Part shown: positions 16,283 to 24,567 of the stretch, one piece after another
Numbering within the stretch: position 1 is the first letter of the stretch
How the letters are laid out: each line of letters starts with the position of its first letter
Source of the DNA: Hyphomicrobiales bacterium
GTDB lineage: Bacteria > Pseudomonadota > Alphaproteobacteria > Rhizobiales > Xanthobacteraceae
Assembly: GCA_009377695.1 (NCBI GenBank)
Contig: WHTP01000003.1
Span: 33,901 to 97,900, forward strand
DNA length: 64,000 nucleotides
Direction of reading: 5' to 3'
The notes under the pieces: generated by a model
Seen by the model: only the letters and a program-made list of their open reading frames with translations
What the model was told of the DNA's origin: nothing
The model's database searches: none
Position numbers and translations under genes: made by a program

Positions 16283-16324
16283 GTGCGGGCCGCGCCGCTC
16301 AAGCGTGGGACGAGGTTTTAGAAG

Positions 16325-16347
16325 CGAGCCGCCGCAAGGGCGGCTCG
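16325..16347 (+). terminator. Hairpin terminator
   Basis: CGAGCCGCC at 16325-16333 pairs with GGCGGCTCG at 16339-16347 around GCAAG, followed by TTTCGTTTT. It separates the two tandem barrel genes, so each has its own transcript end. Confidence 0.8.
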
Positions 16348-16490
16348 TTTCGTTTTGCCACACCGGCGTTCCTGTGGCGCTCCAGCAACATAGTTACAGC
16401 AATCGTGCGGGATAACGTACAACGGCCCCTTTCGCGGTTCTGCTTGGTATAAAACCACCACCATATTCGTTTCTTGGGGGGGCCTGAGCA

Positions 16491-17498
16491 ATGTCTTTCA
16501 CTCGCTTGTTGACGAGCACGGCAGCGTTCGCGATCTCCGCTGCCATCGCCAATGCGGCGGACATGCCGGTGAAGGCGCCGCCGTTTGCACCTCCGGTCGT
16601 GCAACAGGCCAGCGGCTACGTCGAGGTCTACGGCGGCTGGGCCACCACGAAGTTCAGGCACACCCTTTGCGTGGTTGGGGCCACGTGCCGGGAGGAGGCG
16701 TTCGATTTTGATGGCTGGGTGCTGGGTGGCGCCGGCCGCGGCAATTATTGGATCAACCCGTCGATGAGCGTGCAGCTCGACGTCCAGGCCGAGGGCACCT
16801 CGTACAAGCTCGACAATGGCGGGCCGTTCTCGTCGAACTTTTCCAACCACAGCTATCTGATTGGCGGCCATATCAATTGGCGCAATTCGCAATCCGGTCT
16901 TCTGGGCCTGTTCGCGGGCGCCGGCGATGCCGGCGGCGGCTTCCGCGAGGCACAACGGCATATCGTCGTCGGCGGCGAGGGCCAACTCTATTGGAACCAA
17001 CTGACCCTCTACCTCCAGGGCGGTTACGACACCGTGTTAGGCACGCCCGCGAACGTTCACGTGAACGCTCATGCGTGGTTCGTGCGCGGCACCGGGCGGT
17101 ACTTCTTCACGCCCAACACTCTGCTCGAAGGTACGGTCCTCTACGCCAATGGCGAGGTGGAATACGAGTCCTTCATCCCGGCGAGCGGATCCACGAATGG
17201 CTTCGAGACGTGGCTGTGGGAAGCGAAGCTCGAACACCGCTTCGCCACCACACCGTTCTCTCTGTTCGCGAAATATCGCGGTTCGGACACGAAGTTCGAT
17301 CCGATCTCATTCGGCGGCGGCGACAGCGACGAGTTGAAGATCACCGACCACCGCGTCCTTGTCGGTCTCAAGCTGTTCATGGGCCAGGACACGCTGCGCT
17401 CCAACGATCGCGACGGCGCGACATTGGATATCATCGATCCGTTGAGCATCCAGACCGGGCCGCTGATGATCGGCGGCACTCAGGCGCTGCGTCCGTGA
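16491..17498 (+). CDS. Outer-membrane beta-barrel protein (tandem copy 2)
   Basis: A 335-residue paralog of the preceding gene. Signal peptide 'SFTRLLTSTAAFAISAAIANAA', then 'DMPVKAPPFAPPVVQQASGYVEVYGGWATTKF'. Matching strands include 'HSYLIGGHINWRNSQSGLLGLFAGAGD', 'VRGTGRYFFTPNTLLEGTVLYANGEVEYE' and 'LWEAKLEHRFATTPFSLFAKYRGSDTKFD'. It differs from copy 1 by a cysteine pair (HTLCVVGATCREE) near residue 60 and a longer C-terminus. The 120 bases upstream (16373-16490) also match those before copy 1 (15227-15346), so the promoter was duplicated with the gene. Confidence 0.8.
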   Translation: MSFTRLLTSTAAFAISAAIANAADMPVKAPPFAPPVVQQASGYVEVYGGWATTKFRHTLCVVGATCREEAFDFDGWVLGGAGRGNYWINPSMSVQLDVQAEGTSYKLDNGGPFSSNFSNHSYLIGGHINWRNSQSGLLGLFAGAGDAGGGFREAQRHIVVGGEGQLYWNQLTLYLQGGYDTVLGTPANVHVNAHAWFVRGTGRYFFTPNTLLEGTVLYANGEVEYESFIPASGSTNGFETWLWEAKLEHRFATTPFSLFAKYRGSDTKFDPISFGGGDSDELKITDHRVLVGLKLFMGQDTLRSNDRDGATLDIIDPLSIQTGPLMIGGTQALRP

Positions 17499-17667
17499 TG
17501 GCGCTGCTTCGGCGTGGCGGTTTGCGAGGCTGACCACACAACTGCGAAGTCGAGCCGCCGATCGGCGCTTGGTCACGCCACTGGCGTTTCAGATGCGGCG
17601 CGTCAAAGCGGCTGCGTGTTCACTACTGCACCCAGGCGCATCGCGAAAGATCAAGCGCGGGCTCGCG

Positions 17668-17934
17668 TCAGCCGCGCGGGACGATCGTCGCCTCTTCCAG
17701 GCTGAACCCACCGAGGCCGTGCTCGCCGGCGTTCTCCTGCATGAACGCCTGCACGAACGCTTCCGCTTCCCGCCGCGCGGGAAACGCGCGGAAGGCCTGG
17801 ACCGTACCGTTCGGACTGAACACCGCCGCCATGAACGGAAATCCGTCGCTCGGCGGGTTGTAGATCGCGGTCTTCGTGGATGTCACGGTGGCGATGGGCG
17901 GCGGATGTCGCCGCATCGTGGGATCGTTGTGCAT
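17668..17934 (-). CDS. Hypothetical protein, 88 residues
   Basis: A soluble protein with 'FPFMAAVFSPNGTVQAFRAFPARREAEAFVQAFMQENAGEHGLGGFSLEEATIVPRG'. The alternation of strand and helix suggests a small alpha/beta fold. No family recognised. A modest GGGA ribosome site precedes ATG 17934. It lies downstream of the Q-rich small gene on the same strand, but a hairpin separates them. Confidence 0.6.
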   Translation of the reverse strand: MHNDPTMRRHPPPIATVTSTKTAIYNPPSDGFPFMAAVFSPNGTVQAFRAFPARREAEAFVQAFMQENAGEHGLGGFSLEEATIVPRG

Positions 17935-17955
17935 GGCCCTGCTTCTCCCATAAAG

Positions 17956-17984
17956 CGAAAGACCCGGCATATGCCGGGCCTTTC
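17956..17984 (-). terminator. Hairpin terminator
   Basis: GAAAGACCCGGCAT pairs with ATGCCGGGCCTTTC in an almost perfect inverted repeat. It lies 17 bases after the stop of the minus-strand Q-rich gene and before the next minus-strand gene; the T run is weak. Confidence 0.65.
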
Positions 17985-18000
17985 GAATGTTCGGTGCCGC

Positions 18001-18156
18001 TTATTTCTGCTGCGCCGGCTTGTCTTTGCTGGGCGCGCCGCCCTGCTGCTGGTTCTGGTTGTCGCCCGGCTGCTGGTTCTGTTGCGGGTTCTGGCTGGGC
18101 TGAACCGGAGTCGCAGGCTGGCTGAGATCGGCTGCAGTAATATTGATGTTGGTCAT
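18001..18156 (-). CDS. Gln/Asn/Pro-rich 51-residue protein
   Basis: The frame from ATG 18156 reads 'MTNINITAADLSQPATPVQP' and then runs of Q, N, P and G ('QNPQQNQQPGDNQNQQQGG') ending 'KDKPAQQK'. It is hydrophilic and probably disordered. An upstream GTG at 18207 is possible but adds a different composition. No family known; coding is supported mainly by the terminator right after it. Confidence 0.5.
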   Translation of the reverse strand: MTNINITAADLSQPATPVQPSQNPQQNQQPGDNQNQQQGGAPSKDKPAQQK

Positions 18157-18310
18157 AGGATTATCTTTCGTATTCAGCCCGGAAATATATCCGGGCACAC
18201 CAGTCAATTGGCCACGAAGTCAGCTAATACAAGTGAACCGCTGTTTTTATCGTGCGCGAGTTCCACCGTGTTGCGATCACGCAATCAGTTCAAGATTGGA
18301 AAGCGCGCTC

Positions 18311-18523
18311 ATGCCGGCCAGCCGATCAAAGACATTTCGCAAGATGGCGGCAGATGCGCTGCGCGCCGGCCGCAAGGCAATACCCGGCGACGGACGCGAC
18401 GCGCACTTCGACGTCGCGGCGTCCTACAAGTCGCTCGCGCATGATGACGAATGGCTGTGCGGCGAACGCCAGCGCTCATACAAGCGCAAGCGACGAACGA
18501 AGGTGCCGAAGCCGAAGGGGTGA
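18311..18523 (+). CDS. Small basic hypothetical protein
   Basis: Seventy residues from ATG 18311 with GGAAAG about 7 bases upstream: 'MPASRSKTFRKMAADALRAGRK', 'DAHFDVAASYKSLAHDDEWLCGERQRSYKRKRRTKVPKPKG'. The pattern 'VA..Y..LA...EWL.GE.QR' is shared with small helical proteins in related genomes. It converges with the helicase gene. Moderate support only. Confidence 0.5.
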   Translation: MPASRSKTFRKMAADALRAGRKAIPGDGRDAHFDVAASYKSLAHDDEWLCGERQRSYKRKRRTKVPKPKG

Positions 18524-18551
18524 GGGCGGATGCGCATCGTCTTGGTGATGA

Positions 18552-21356
18552 TCACATCCGCTCCACGAAACTATCCACCACGCGTTTCTCGCCGGCCTTG
18601 TCGAATTGGATCGTCAGTTTGTTGCCGTCGATGTTCACGACGTTGCCGTTGCCGAATTTCTGGTGAAACACGCGGTCGCCGATCGTGAAGGCGGAGACGG
18701 TGCCGGTGGATTTGGCAACGAGCTCGCCTTCGATGGTGAGTGGGTCGCGGCGTCGCGCGGCGTCGCGGCCGAAAGTTCGCCTGCGTCCGCCCCCTCCCTG
18801 ACCCTCCCCCGCACGCGGGGGAGGGGAAAATGAAGAATAGGGGGGAGGGGACCCGCCCGTTGCCGGGCCGCTGCTTGCGCCGGAGCCGCGAGCAGCGAAA
18901 TGGTCCGCGTCGTAATCCTGCGACGCGTCTTCCTCTTCGAATCCGCCGTCGCGCCGGGTGAAGCTCTTGCCGCGCGCCTGCGCGCGCTGCCAGCCGGGCG
19001 TCGAATAGCCCGAGCCGAAATGAGTCATCTCATCGAAGCGCGAGCCGCCGGCATTGCCGTAGGCGCTCATGCCGGACGCGAAGCCGCCCTTCGCCTCCTG
19101 CACCTCGACATGCGCCTCCGGCAATTCGTCGAGGAAGCGCGAGGGGATGTTCGACGACCACAGCCCGTGCATGCGGCGGTTGGCGGCGAAATAGATCTTG
19201 GCGCGCCGGCGGGCGCGCGTGATGCCGACATGTGCGAGCCGTCGCTCTTCCTCGAGGCCCATGCGACCCTGGTCGTCGAGCGTGCGCTGGCTCGGAAACA
19301 GGCCTTCCTCCCAACCGGGCAGGAACACCGTGTCGAATTCGAGACCCTTGGCGGAATGCATGGTCATGATCGAGACCGCTTCGTCGCCCTCGCTCTTGTC
19401 GGCGTCCATGACCAGGGAGATGTGTTCGAGGAATCCCGCGAGGTTCTCGAATTCCTCCATGGAGCGCACCAGCTCCTTGAGGTTTTCGAGCCGGCCGGCG
19501 GCATCGGCACTGCGATCCTTCTGCCACATCTCTGTATAACCAGACTCATCGAGCACGACCTGCGCCAGCTCGCCGTGCGGCGTCGCGTCTTTCATCATGC
19601 GCCAGCGGTCGAAATTCCCGACCAGCTCGCGCAACGCGTTGCGCGGGCGCGGCTTCATCTCGTCGGTCTCGACGATCGCGCGCGTCGCTTCCATCAGTGG
19701 GACGCGGCGCTTGCGGGCGTGGTTGTGCAGGACATTGAGTGTGGCGTCGCCAAGTCCGCGCTTCGGCACGTTGACGATGCGCTCGAACGCTAAATCGTCA
19801 GCAGGTTGGGCAACAAGCCGCAGATAGGCCAGCGCGTCGCGGATCTCCATGCGCTCGTAGAATCGCGGACCGCCGATCACGCGATAGGGCAGGCCGAGCG
19901 TGACGAAGCGATCTTCGAACTCGCGCATCTGGAACGATGCGCGCACCAGGATCGCGATCTCGTCGAGATTGTGCGGCTGACCAGTCCCATCATCGCGCTG
20001 GAGCTGCTCGATCTCGTCGCCAATGGAGCGCGCTTCCTCCTCCGAATCCCAGCAGGAGGTGACCTGCACCTTGTGGCCGGGTTCGTCCTCGGTCCGCAGC
20101 GTCTTGCCGAGCCGGCCTTCATTGTGCGCGATCAGGTGCGACGCGGCGGCGAGGATGTGCGCGGTCGAGCGGTAGTTGCGCTCCAGCCGGATGATCTTGG
20201 CGCCGGGAAAATCGTGATCGAAGCGCAGGATGTTATCGACCTCGGCTCCGCGCCAGCCGTAAATCGACTGGTCGTCATCGCCGACGCAGCAGATGTTTTT
20301 CTGGTGAGGCTTGGGCGCGACCGATGGACTCGCGAGCGGCGAACTCCGCCCGGCTCCCTCTCCCCGTTGGGGAGAGGGGTGGGGTGAGGGGGGAACGGAC
20401 TCTCGATAGACCTGATCCCCCTCACCCGGCTCGCTTCGCTCGCCACCCTCTCCCCCCTGGGGAGAGGGAAAACCCGCGGCGCCAGTCGTGAATACAGCGG
20501 CATTCGGACTCGGTTGCGAGTCCATAGGGCGCGCGCTTTGCGACTGCCCCAACAACCGCAGCCAGAGATACTGCGCGACGTTCGTATCCTGATACTCGTC
20601 CACCAGGATGTATTTGAACCGCTGCTGATACTGCCGCAGCACCTCGGGATGGGTGCGGAACAGGCGGATGCATTCGAGCAAGAGGTCGCCGAAATCGGCG
20701 GCGTTGAGCGTCTTCAGCCGCTCCTGATAGGCGATGTAGAGCTTCTTGCCCTTGCCGCCGCCGAAGCTCGCGCCTTCGCCGGCGGGGACCTGCTCGGGGG
20801 TGAGCCCGCGGTTCTTCCAGCTATCGATCATCTGCGCCAGCACGCGGCCGGGCCAGCGCTTCTCGTCGAGGTTCTCGGCCGCGATCAGCTGCTTCATCAG
20901 CCGGATCTGGTCGTCCGTGTCGAGGATGGTGAAGTCGGGCTTCAAGCCCACCAGCTCGGCGTGCCGGCGCAAGATTTTCACGCCGATTGAATGGAACGTG
21001 CCAAGCCACGGCATGCCCTCGACAATCTGGCCGACCATGCGGCCGACGCGCTCCTTCATCTCGCGCGCGGCCTTGTTGGTGAAGGTGACCGAGAGGATCT
21101 CGCTCGGGCGCGCGCGACCGGTCGCCAGGATGTGGGCGATACGCGTGGTCAGCACGCGGGTCTTGCCCGTCCCAGCGCCCGCAAGCACGAGCACCGGACC
21201 ATCCAGCGTTACCACCGCTTCGCGCTGTTCCGGATTGAGATCGTTGAGGTAGTCCGGCTGGGCGCGGTTCGCCATCGCACGCGCGGCAATCCCGCCCGGT
21301 TGAGGATAGGGCGGCAACGCGTTGTCATCGCGCGGGAATTTTTCCGGCTCGGCCAT
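18552..21356 (-). CDS. uvrD: UvrD/PcrA-type superfamily 1 DNA helicase
   Basis: A 934-residue 3'-5' DNA helicase for nucleotide excision and mismatch repair. 'LNPEQREAVVTLDGPVLVLAGAGTGKT' gives the Q motif and Walker A (GAGTGKT, residues 60-66). 'SVTFTNKAAREMKERV' is Ia, 'YILVDEYQDTN' is II, 'VGDDDQSIYGWRGA' is III, 'LERNYRS' is IV, and 'IMTMHSAKGLEFDTVFL' and 'EERRLAHVGITRARR' are V and VI. An 80-residue Pro/Gly/Ser insert (about 272-353) between 'LRLLGQ' and 'NICCVGDDDQS', and a second insert near 832-861, are palindromic repeats read in frame. ATG 21356 is chosen as the start; the frame is open slightly further upstream. Confidence 0.95.
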   Translation of the reverse strand: MAEPEKFPRDDNALPPYPQPGGIAARAMANRAQPDYLNDLNPEQREAVVTLDGPVLVLAGAGTGKTRVLTTRIAHILATGRARPSEILSVTFTNKAAREMKERVGRMVGQIVEGMPWLGTFHSIGVKILRRHAELVGLKPDFTILDTDDQIRLMKQLIAAENLDEKRWPGRVLAQMIDSWKNRGLTPEQVPAGEGASFGGGKGKKLYIAYQERLKTLNAADFGDLLLECIRLFRTHPEVLRQYQQRFKYILVDEYQDTNVAQYLWLRLLGQSQSARPMDSQPSPNAAVFTTGAAGFPSPQGGEGGERSEPGEGDQVYRESVPPSPHPSPQRGEGAGRSSPLASPSVAPKPHQKNICCVGDDDQSIYGWRGAEVDNILRFDHDFPGAKIIRLERNYRSTAHILAAASHLIAHNEGRLGKTLRTEDEPGHKVQVTSCWDSEEEARSIGDEIEQLQRDDGTGQPHNLDEIAILVRASFQMREFEDRFVTLGLPYRVIGGPRFYERMEIRDALAYLRLVAQPADDLAFERIVNVPKRGLGDATLNVLHNHARKRRVPLMEATRAIVETDEMKPRPRNALRELVGNFDRWRMMKDATPHGELAQVVLDESGYTEMWQKDRSADAAGRLENLKELVRSMEEFENLAGFLEHISLVMDADKSEGDEAVSIMTMHSAKGLEFDTVFLPGWEEGLFPSQRTLDDQGRMGLEEERRLAHVGITRARRRAKIYFAANRRMHGLWSSNIPSRFLDELPEAHVEVQEAKGGFASGMSAYGNAGGSRFDEMTHFGSGYSTPGWQRAQARGKSFTRRDGGFEEEDASQDYDADHFAARGSGASSGPATGGSPPPYSSFSPPPRAGEGQGGGGRRRTFGRDAARRRDPLTIEGELVAKSTGTVSAFTIGDRVFHQKFGNGNVVNIDGNKLTIQFDKAGEKRVVDSFVERM
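18802..18825. repeat. Palindromic repeat inside uvrD (C-terminal insert)
   Basis: CCCTCCCCCGC at 18802-18812 pairs with GCGGGGGAGGG at 18815-18825. Flanking ACCCTCCC/GGGGAGGGG sequence extends the element to about 18783-18862. In the helicase frame it reads SPPPRAGEGQGGGG, without a stop. Confidence 0.85.
20352..20470. repeat. Double-hairpin palindromic repeat inside uvrD
   Basis: Two hairpins, CCCTCTCCCC/GGGGAGAGGG near 20356-20378 and CCCTCTCCCC/GGGGAGAGGG near 20446-20468, flank GGTGGGGTGAGGGG and its complement CCCCTCACCCGGCTC. This is the form of a common intergenic repeat in high-GC proteobacteria, here translated as part of the 80-residue helicase insert. Confidence 0.85.
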
Positions 21357-21451
21357 TATTTGTCCAGTTGGAGCCGGCGCGTGCGCCAGCCTGCGCCCCA
21401 AGGCGAATCTTAACGCCTAAGATGGCATTCGATGCCCCTGAACGGGAGGGG

Positions 21452-21961
21452 TCAACCCTTTGCGGGCATGGCGATTTTGCGGCCGACCGCTTCCGGTAGC
21501 GGCAGCTTTGCGTGCGCCTGCTTCATGCGCGCGAGACAGTGCGTCACCGCAGGCGGGAACGCTGCCGTCTTATGCGCGGCGATGTCGACGTGCAGGGACA
21601 TATTCTCCGAGGTCGCCGAGACCCAGCCTTCCTTGGCGTGGAACAATTGCTCGAAGTAGTGCATGCGCTTGGCGTCGTAATCGAGCAGTTGGAACGTCAC
21701 CCGGACCGGGTCGCCGGCGTGCAGCTCGCGCAGATAGCGAACGTGGATCTCGGCGGTGAAGCAGGAGTGCCGGCGGCTCTTCACGTAGTCGAGACCGCAG
21801 CCGATGAGCTCGAAGGCCTCATCGACCGCCCGGTCGAACAGCACGTTGTAGTAGGCCATGTTGAGATGGCCGTTGTAGTCGATCCAGTCCTCCTCGACGG
21901 TCATGACCGAGGAGACGAAAGGCGCGAAGAACAGCGGCTCGAAATCAACGCGATCCAACAT
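21452..21961 (-). CDS. Hotdog-fold acyl-CoA thioesterase
   Basis: A 169-residue single hotdog domain: 'VEEDWIDYNGHLNMAYYNVLFDRAVDEAFELIG' (the D.NGH.N...Y segment with catalytic Asp), 'SCFTAEIHVRYLRELHAGDPVRVTFQLLDYDAKRMHYFEQLFHAKEGWVSATSENMSLHVD'. It should hydrolyse acyl-CoA in the cytoplasm. Relatives include thioesterases of carnitine and aromatic metabolism; the substrate cannot be chosen here. It starts 163 bases before ycjX in the opposite direction. Confidence 0.85.
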   Translation of the reverse strand: MLDRVDFEPLFFAPFVSSVMTVEEDWIDYNGHLNMAYYNVLFDRAVDEAFELIGCGLDYVKSRRHSCFTAEIHVRYLRELHAGDPVRVTFQLLDYDAKRMHYFEQLFHAKEGWVSATSENMSLHVDIAAHKTAAFPPAVTHCLARMKQAHAKLPLPEAVGRKIAMPAKG

Positions 21962-22123
21962 GGCAGCACCCGGATACGGGGACCATCATGCCAGAATTTG
22001 CGCCCAAGCCGAGCAGATTCTGCATAAGTTACGAGATTTTAGGCCAAACAACGGAACCAGACTTCCATTCTGGTGCACAGCCCCGATATTCGCGCGGCAG
22101 GGAACTTGAGCGAGAACGCCCCG

Positions 22124-23569
22124 ATGGCCACCACCTGGTATGCCCCCTACGTCGCCAAGGCGTCAGGGTGGCTCTCCGATGCGGTAAACCTCGCCGACAT
22201 GGCGCAGGGGTCGACCGTCAACCTGGCGGTCACCGGACTCAGCCGCTCCGGCAAGACAGTGTTCATCACCAGCCTGATCCACAACATCCTGAGCGCGGTC
22301 CATAATCCGAACCGGATGCCGCTCTTGAACGTGGTTGCCAGCAATCGGCTGATGGGGACATGGCTGGAGGACGCCGGGGCCAACCGGCTGCCGCGCTTCC
22401 GCTATCAGGACAACATCGAGGCGATGGCGGCCGGAGCACCGCTCTGGCCCGCAGGCACCGACGATCTGCGCGAGATCGGCATCGAGATGCGCTTCCAGCC
22501 GGCGACCGCGCCCGGCAAGCTCTTGAGCGAGATCAGCGGCACTCCGGCCACGATCACGATCCGGATCGTCGACTATCCCGGCGAATGGCTGCTCGACCTG
22601 CCGCTGCTTGCGCAATCCTATGCCGAGTGGTCGCGCGCGACATTGCGACTCTACCGGCGTGGTATCCGCGCCGAAGCGGCATCCGAGTTTCTCTCATTCA
22701 TGGGGCAACACCGGCACGATGAGCCCGCGAGCGATGAGGTCGCCAAGCAGGCGCACGACCTCTATCGCGCGTTCCTCATCAAGGCGCGCGACGCTTATGG
22801 CTTGAGCCATCTGCAGCCAGGGCGTTTCCTATGCCCGGGCACGCTCGCCGACGCGCCGTTCCTCTGGTTCGCGCCTATCGACGTGCCCGACAACACCCAC
22901 CTGGCGCCGAACACGCTCGGCGCGCTGATGCAAGAGCGCTACGACACCTACAAGCGCGAGGTGGTCGCGCGCTTTTACGAGGACCATTTCCGCTGGTTCT
23001 CGCGGCAGATCGTGCTGGTCGACGTGCTGCGCGCGCTGCTCGCCGGCCGCGAGGCATTCGAGGATCAGCGGCTTGCGCTTGAGTCGATCCTGCAAAGCTT
23101 CCGCTACGGCTCCGGCAGCCTGTTCTCGAAGCTTCTATGGGGCCCGCACATCGACAGGGTGCTGTTCGCGGCCACCAAGGCCGATCACGTGCCTGACGTG
23201 CAGCGCGACCATCTGGCGGAGTTGCTGCGCAGCATGGCGGCGTTTCCGGCAATCGAAGCGAAGAGCAGCAGCGCGCGCTTCGACGTCATGCCGATCGCGT
23301 CCGTGATCTCGACCGTCGAGGATACGCAAGAAATCGACGGCCAGCGCGTGCAGGTCGTGGTCGGCCGGCCGGTCGGCAGCGACAAGCAGGCGAAATTCTT
23401 CGTCGGGACCGTGCCGATCCGGCCACCGCGGCCTGACACCTGGAACGCTCCATTTCTCAACGTGCCGGTGTTCGAGCCGCCGGTGATCGATTCGTCGCCG
23501 GTCGATGGCGTAGCTCACATCAATCTTGATCGGGCGCTGGAATTCTTGGTGGGAGACCGGCTGCGATGA
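22124..23569 (+). CDS. ycjX: YcjX-family P-loop NTPase
   Basis: A 481-residue protein of the YcjX/stress-induced GTPase-like family. Walker A GLSRSGKT is at residues 38-45, 'IRIVDYPGEWLLDLPLLAQSYAEWS' is the Walker B-like block, and 'VLFAATKADHVPDVQRDHL' holds the TKAD guanine-type motif. The length is typical. ATG 22124 is chosen; a GTG 51 bases upstream would add a non-family leader. Its stop overlaps the start of ycjF (ATGA), so the two are translationally coupled. The pair is linked to envelope stress in enterobacteria; function is otherwise unclear. Confidence 0.93.
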   Translation: MATTWYAPYVAKASGWLSDAVNLADMAQGSTVNLAVTGLSRSGKTVFITSLIHNILSAVHNPNRMPLLNVVASNRLMGTWLEDAGANRLPRFRYQDNIEAMAAGAPLWPAGTDDLREIGIEMRFQPATAPGKLLSEISGTPATITIRIVDYPGEWLLDLPLLAQSYAEWSRATLRLYRRGIRAEAASEFLSFMGQHRHDEPASDEVAKQAHDLYRAFLIKARDAYGLSHLQPGRFLCPGTLADAPFLWFAPIDVPDNTHLAPNTLGALMQERYDTYKREVVARFYEDHFRWFSRQIVLVDVLRALLAGREAFEDQRLALESILQSFRYGSGSLFSKLLWGPHIDRVLFAATKADHVPDVQRDHLAELLRSMAAFPAIEAKSSSARFDVMPIASVISTVEDTQEIDGQRVQVVVGRPVGSDKQAKFFVGTVPIRPPRPDTWNAPFLNVPVFEPPVIDSSPVDGVAHINLDRALEFLVGDRLR

Positions 23570-24567
23570 CGTCAGAACCACTCAAGCCTCGTGTCATCGA
23601 AGGCGAGGCGCGTACCGTGCCGCCGCGCAGCGCCCCGCAGGTGCTGATGTCCGAGCGCGGCGACCGGATTGTTGCCGTGCAGCCGCCGCCGAAGACGATC
23701 GTCACGCCCGAGCCAAGAAAGAGCCGCGTGGTCTCGTTCGGGCTCGCCGCTCTCGGCGTGTTCATCACCGGCTGGTTCATCGTCGATGCCTATTGGTGGG
23801 TCGCCGCTGCGTTCGAGCGCTCGAGTGCGCTTGGGGCGCTTGCCGCGACTGCGGTGGTTGCAGGGGTCGCGGGCGCGGGCGCGATCATTGCGCGCGAGGT
23901 CACAAGCCTGTGGCGGCTGCGCAACGTCGAAGGCATCCGGCAGCGCTTTGCGCAGGAGATCGTCAGCCCGCGCGACGCCCAGAAGACGATCGCAGATATC
24001 CTGGCGGTGGTGCCGCGCGAGCGCGAGACGCAGACCGCGATCGAGCTGTTCCAACGCCAAGTACAGCCGCATCACAACGTGGCGCAGCAGCTCGAGATCC
24101 TCTCGCGCACGGTAATGAAGCCGCTCGACGCGCGCGCCGAGGAGCACATCCGCGCTGCGGTGTTGCGCGCCTTCGGCATCACGGCGATCAGCCCGACCGC
24201 GCTGAGCGATGCGCTGTTCTTCCTTGCGGTCGGAGTGCGCATGGTGCGCCGGATTGCGGCAGCCTATGGCCATCGGCCCACATCGGCCGCGACCGTGCAC
24301 CTCTTGCGCCGGCTGGTCATCGAGGCCGGCAAGCTCGGCGTTGTCGACATCGCCTCGACCTCGATCGCGCAGCAGCTCGGCGGCGCGCTGGCGGAGCGGC
24401 TCGCCAGCACCGCCGCTAACTCGTTCTATGCGTCCTACCGGATGGCGAGGCTTGGTGTGATCGTCATGGACATGTGCCGGCCGATCCCGTTCCGCGACGA
24501 CGAGGTGCCGAGCATCACCGCAATGGTGACCAACGTGATCCGGCAGCGCAACGAGACGAAGCCGTGA
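23566..24567 (+). CDS. ycjF: YcjF-family (TIGR01620/DUF697) membrane protein
   Basis: A 333-residue inner-membrane protein: a proline-rich cytoplasmic N-terminus, spans near 'VVSFGLAALGVFITGWFIVDAYWWVAAAF' and 'LGALAATAVVAGVAGAGAIIAREV', then the DUF697 region 'GITAISPTALSDALFFLAVGVRMVRRIAAAYGHRPT' and 'SIAQQLGGALAERLASTAANSFYASYRMARLGVIVMDMCRPIPF'. It overlaps ycjX by four bases and is itself overlapped by the next gene (GTGA), forming a three-gene transcript. Confidence 0.92.
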   Translation: MTSEPLKPRVIEGEARTVPPRSAPQVLMSERGDRIVAVQPPPKTIVTPEPRKSRVVSFGLAALGVFITGWFIVDAYWWVAAAFERSSALGALAATAVVAGVAGAGAIIAREVTSLWRLRNVEGIRQRFAQEIVSPRDAQKTIADILAVVPRERETQTAIELFQRQVQPHHNVAQQLEILSRTVMKPLDARAEEHIRAAVLRAFGITAISPTALSDALFFLAVGVRMVRRIAAAYGHRPTSAATVHLLRRLVIEAGKLGVVDIASTSIAQQLGGALAERLASTAANSFYASYRMARLGVIVMDMCRPIPFRDDEVPSITAMVTNVIRQRNETKP

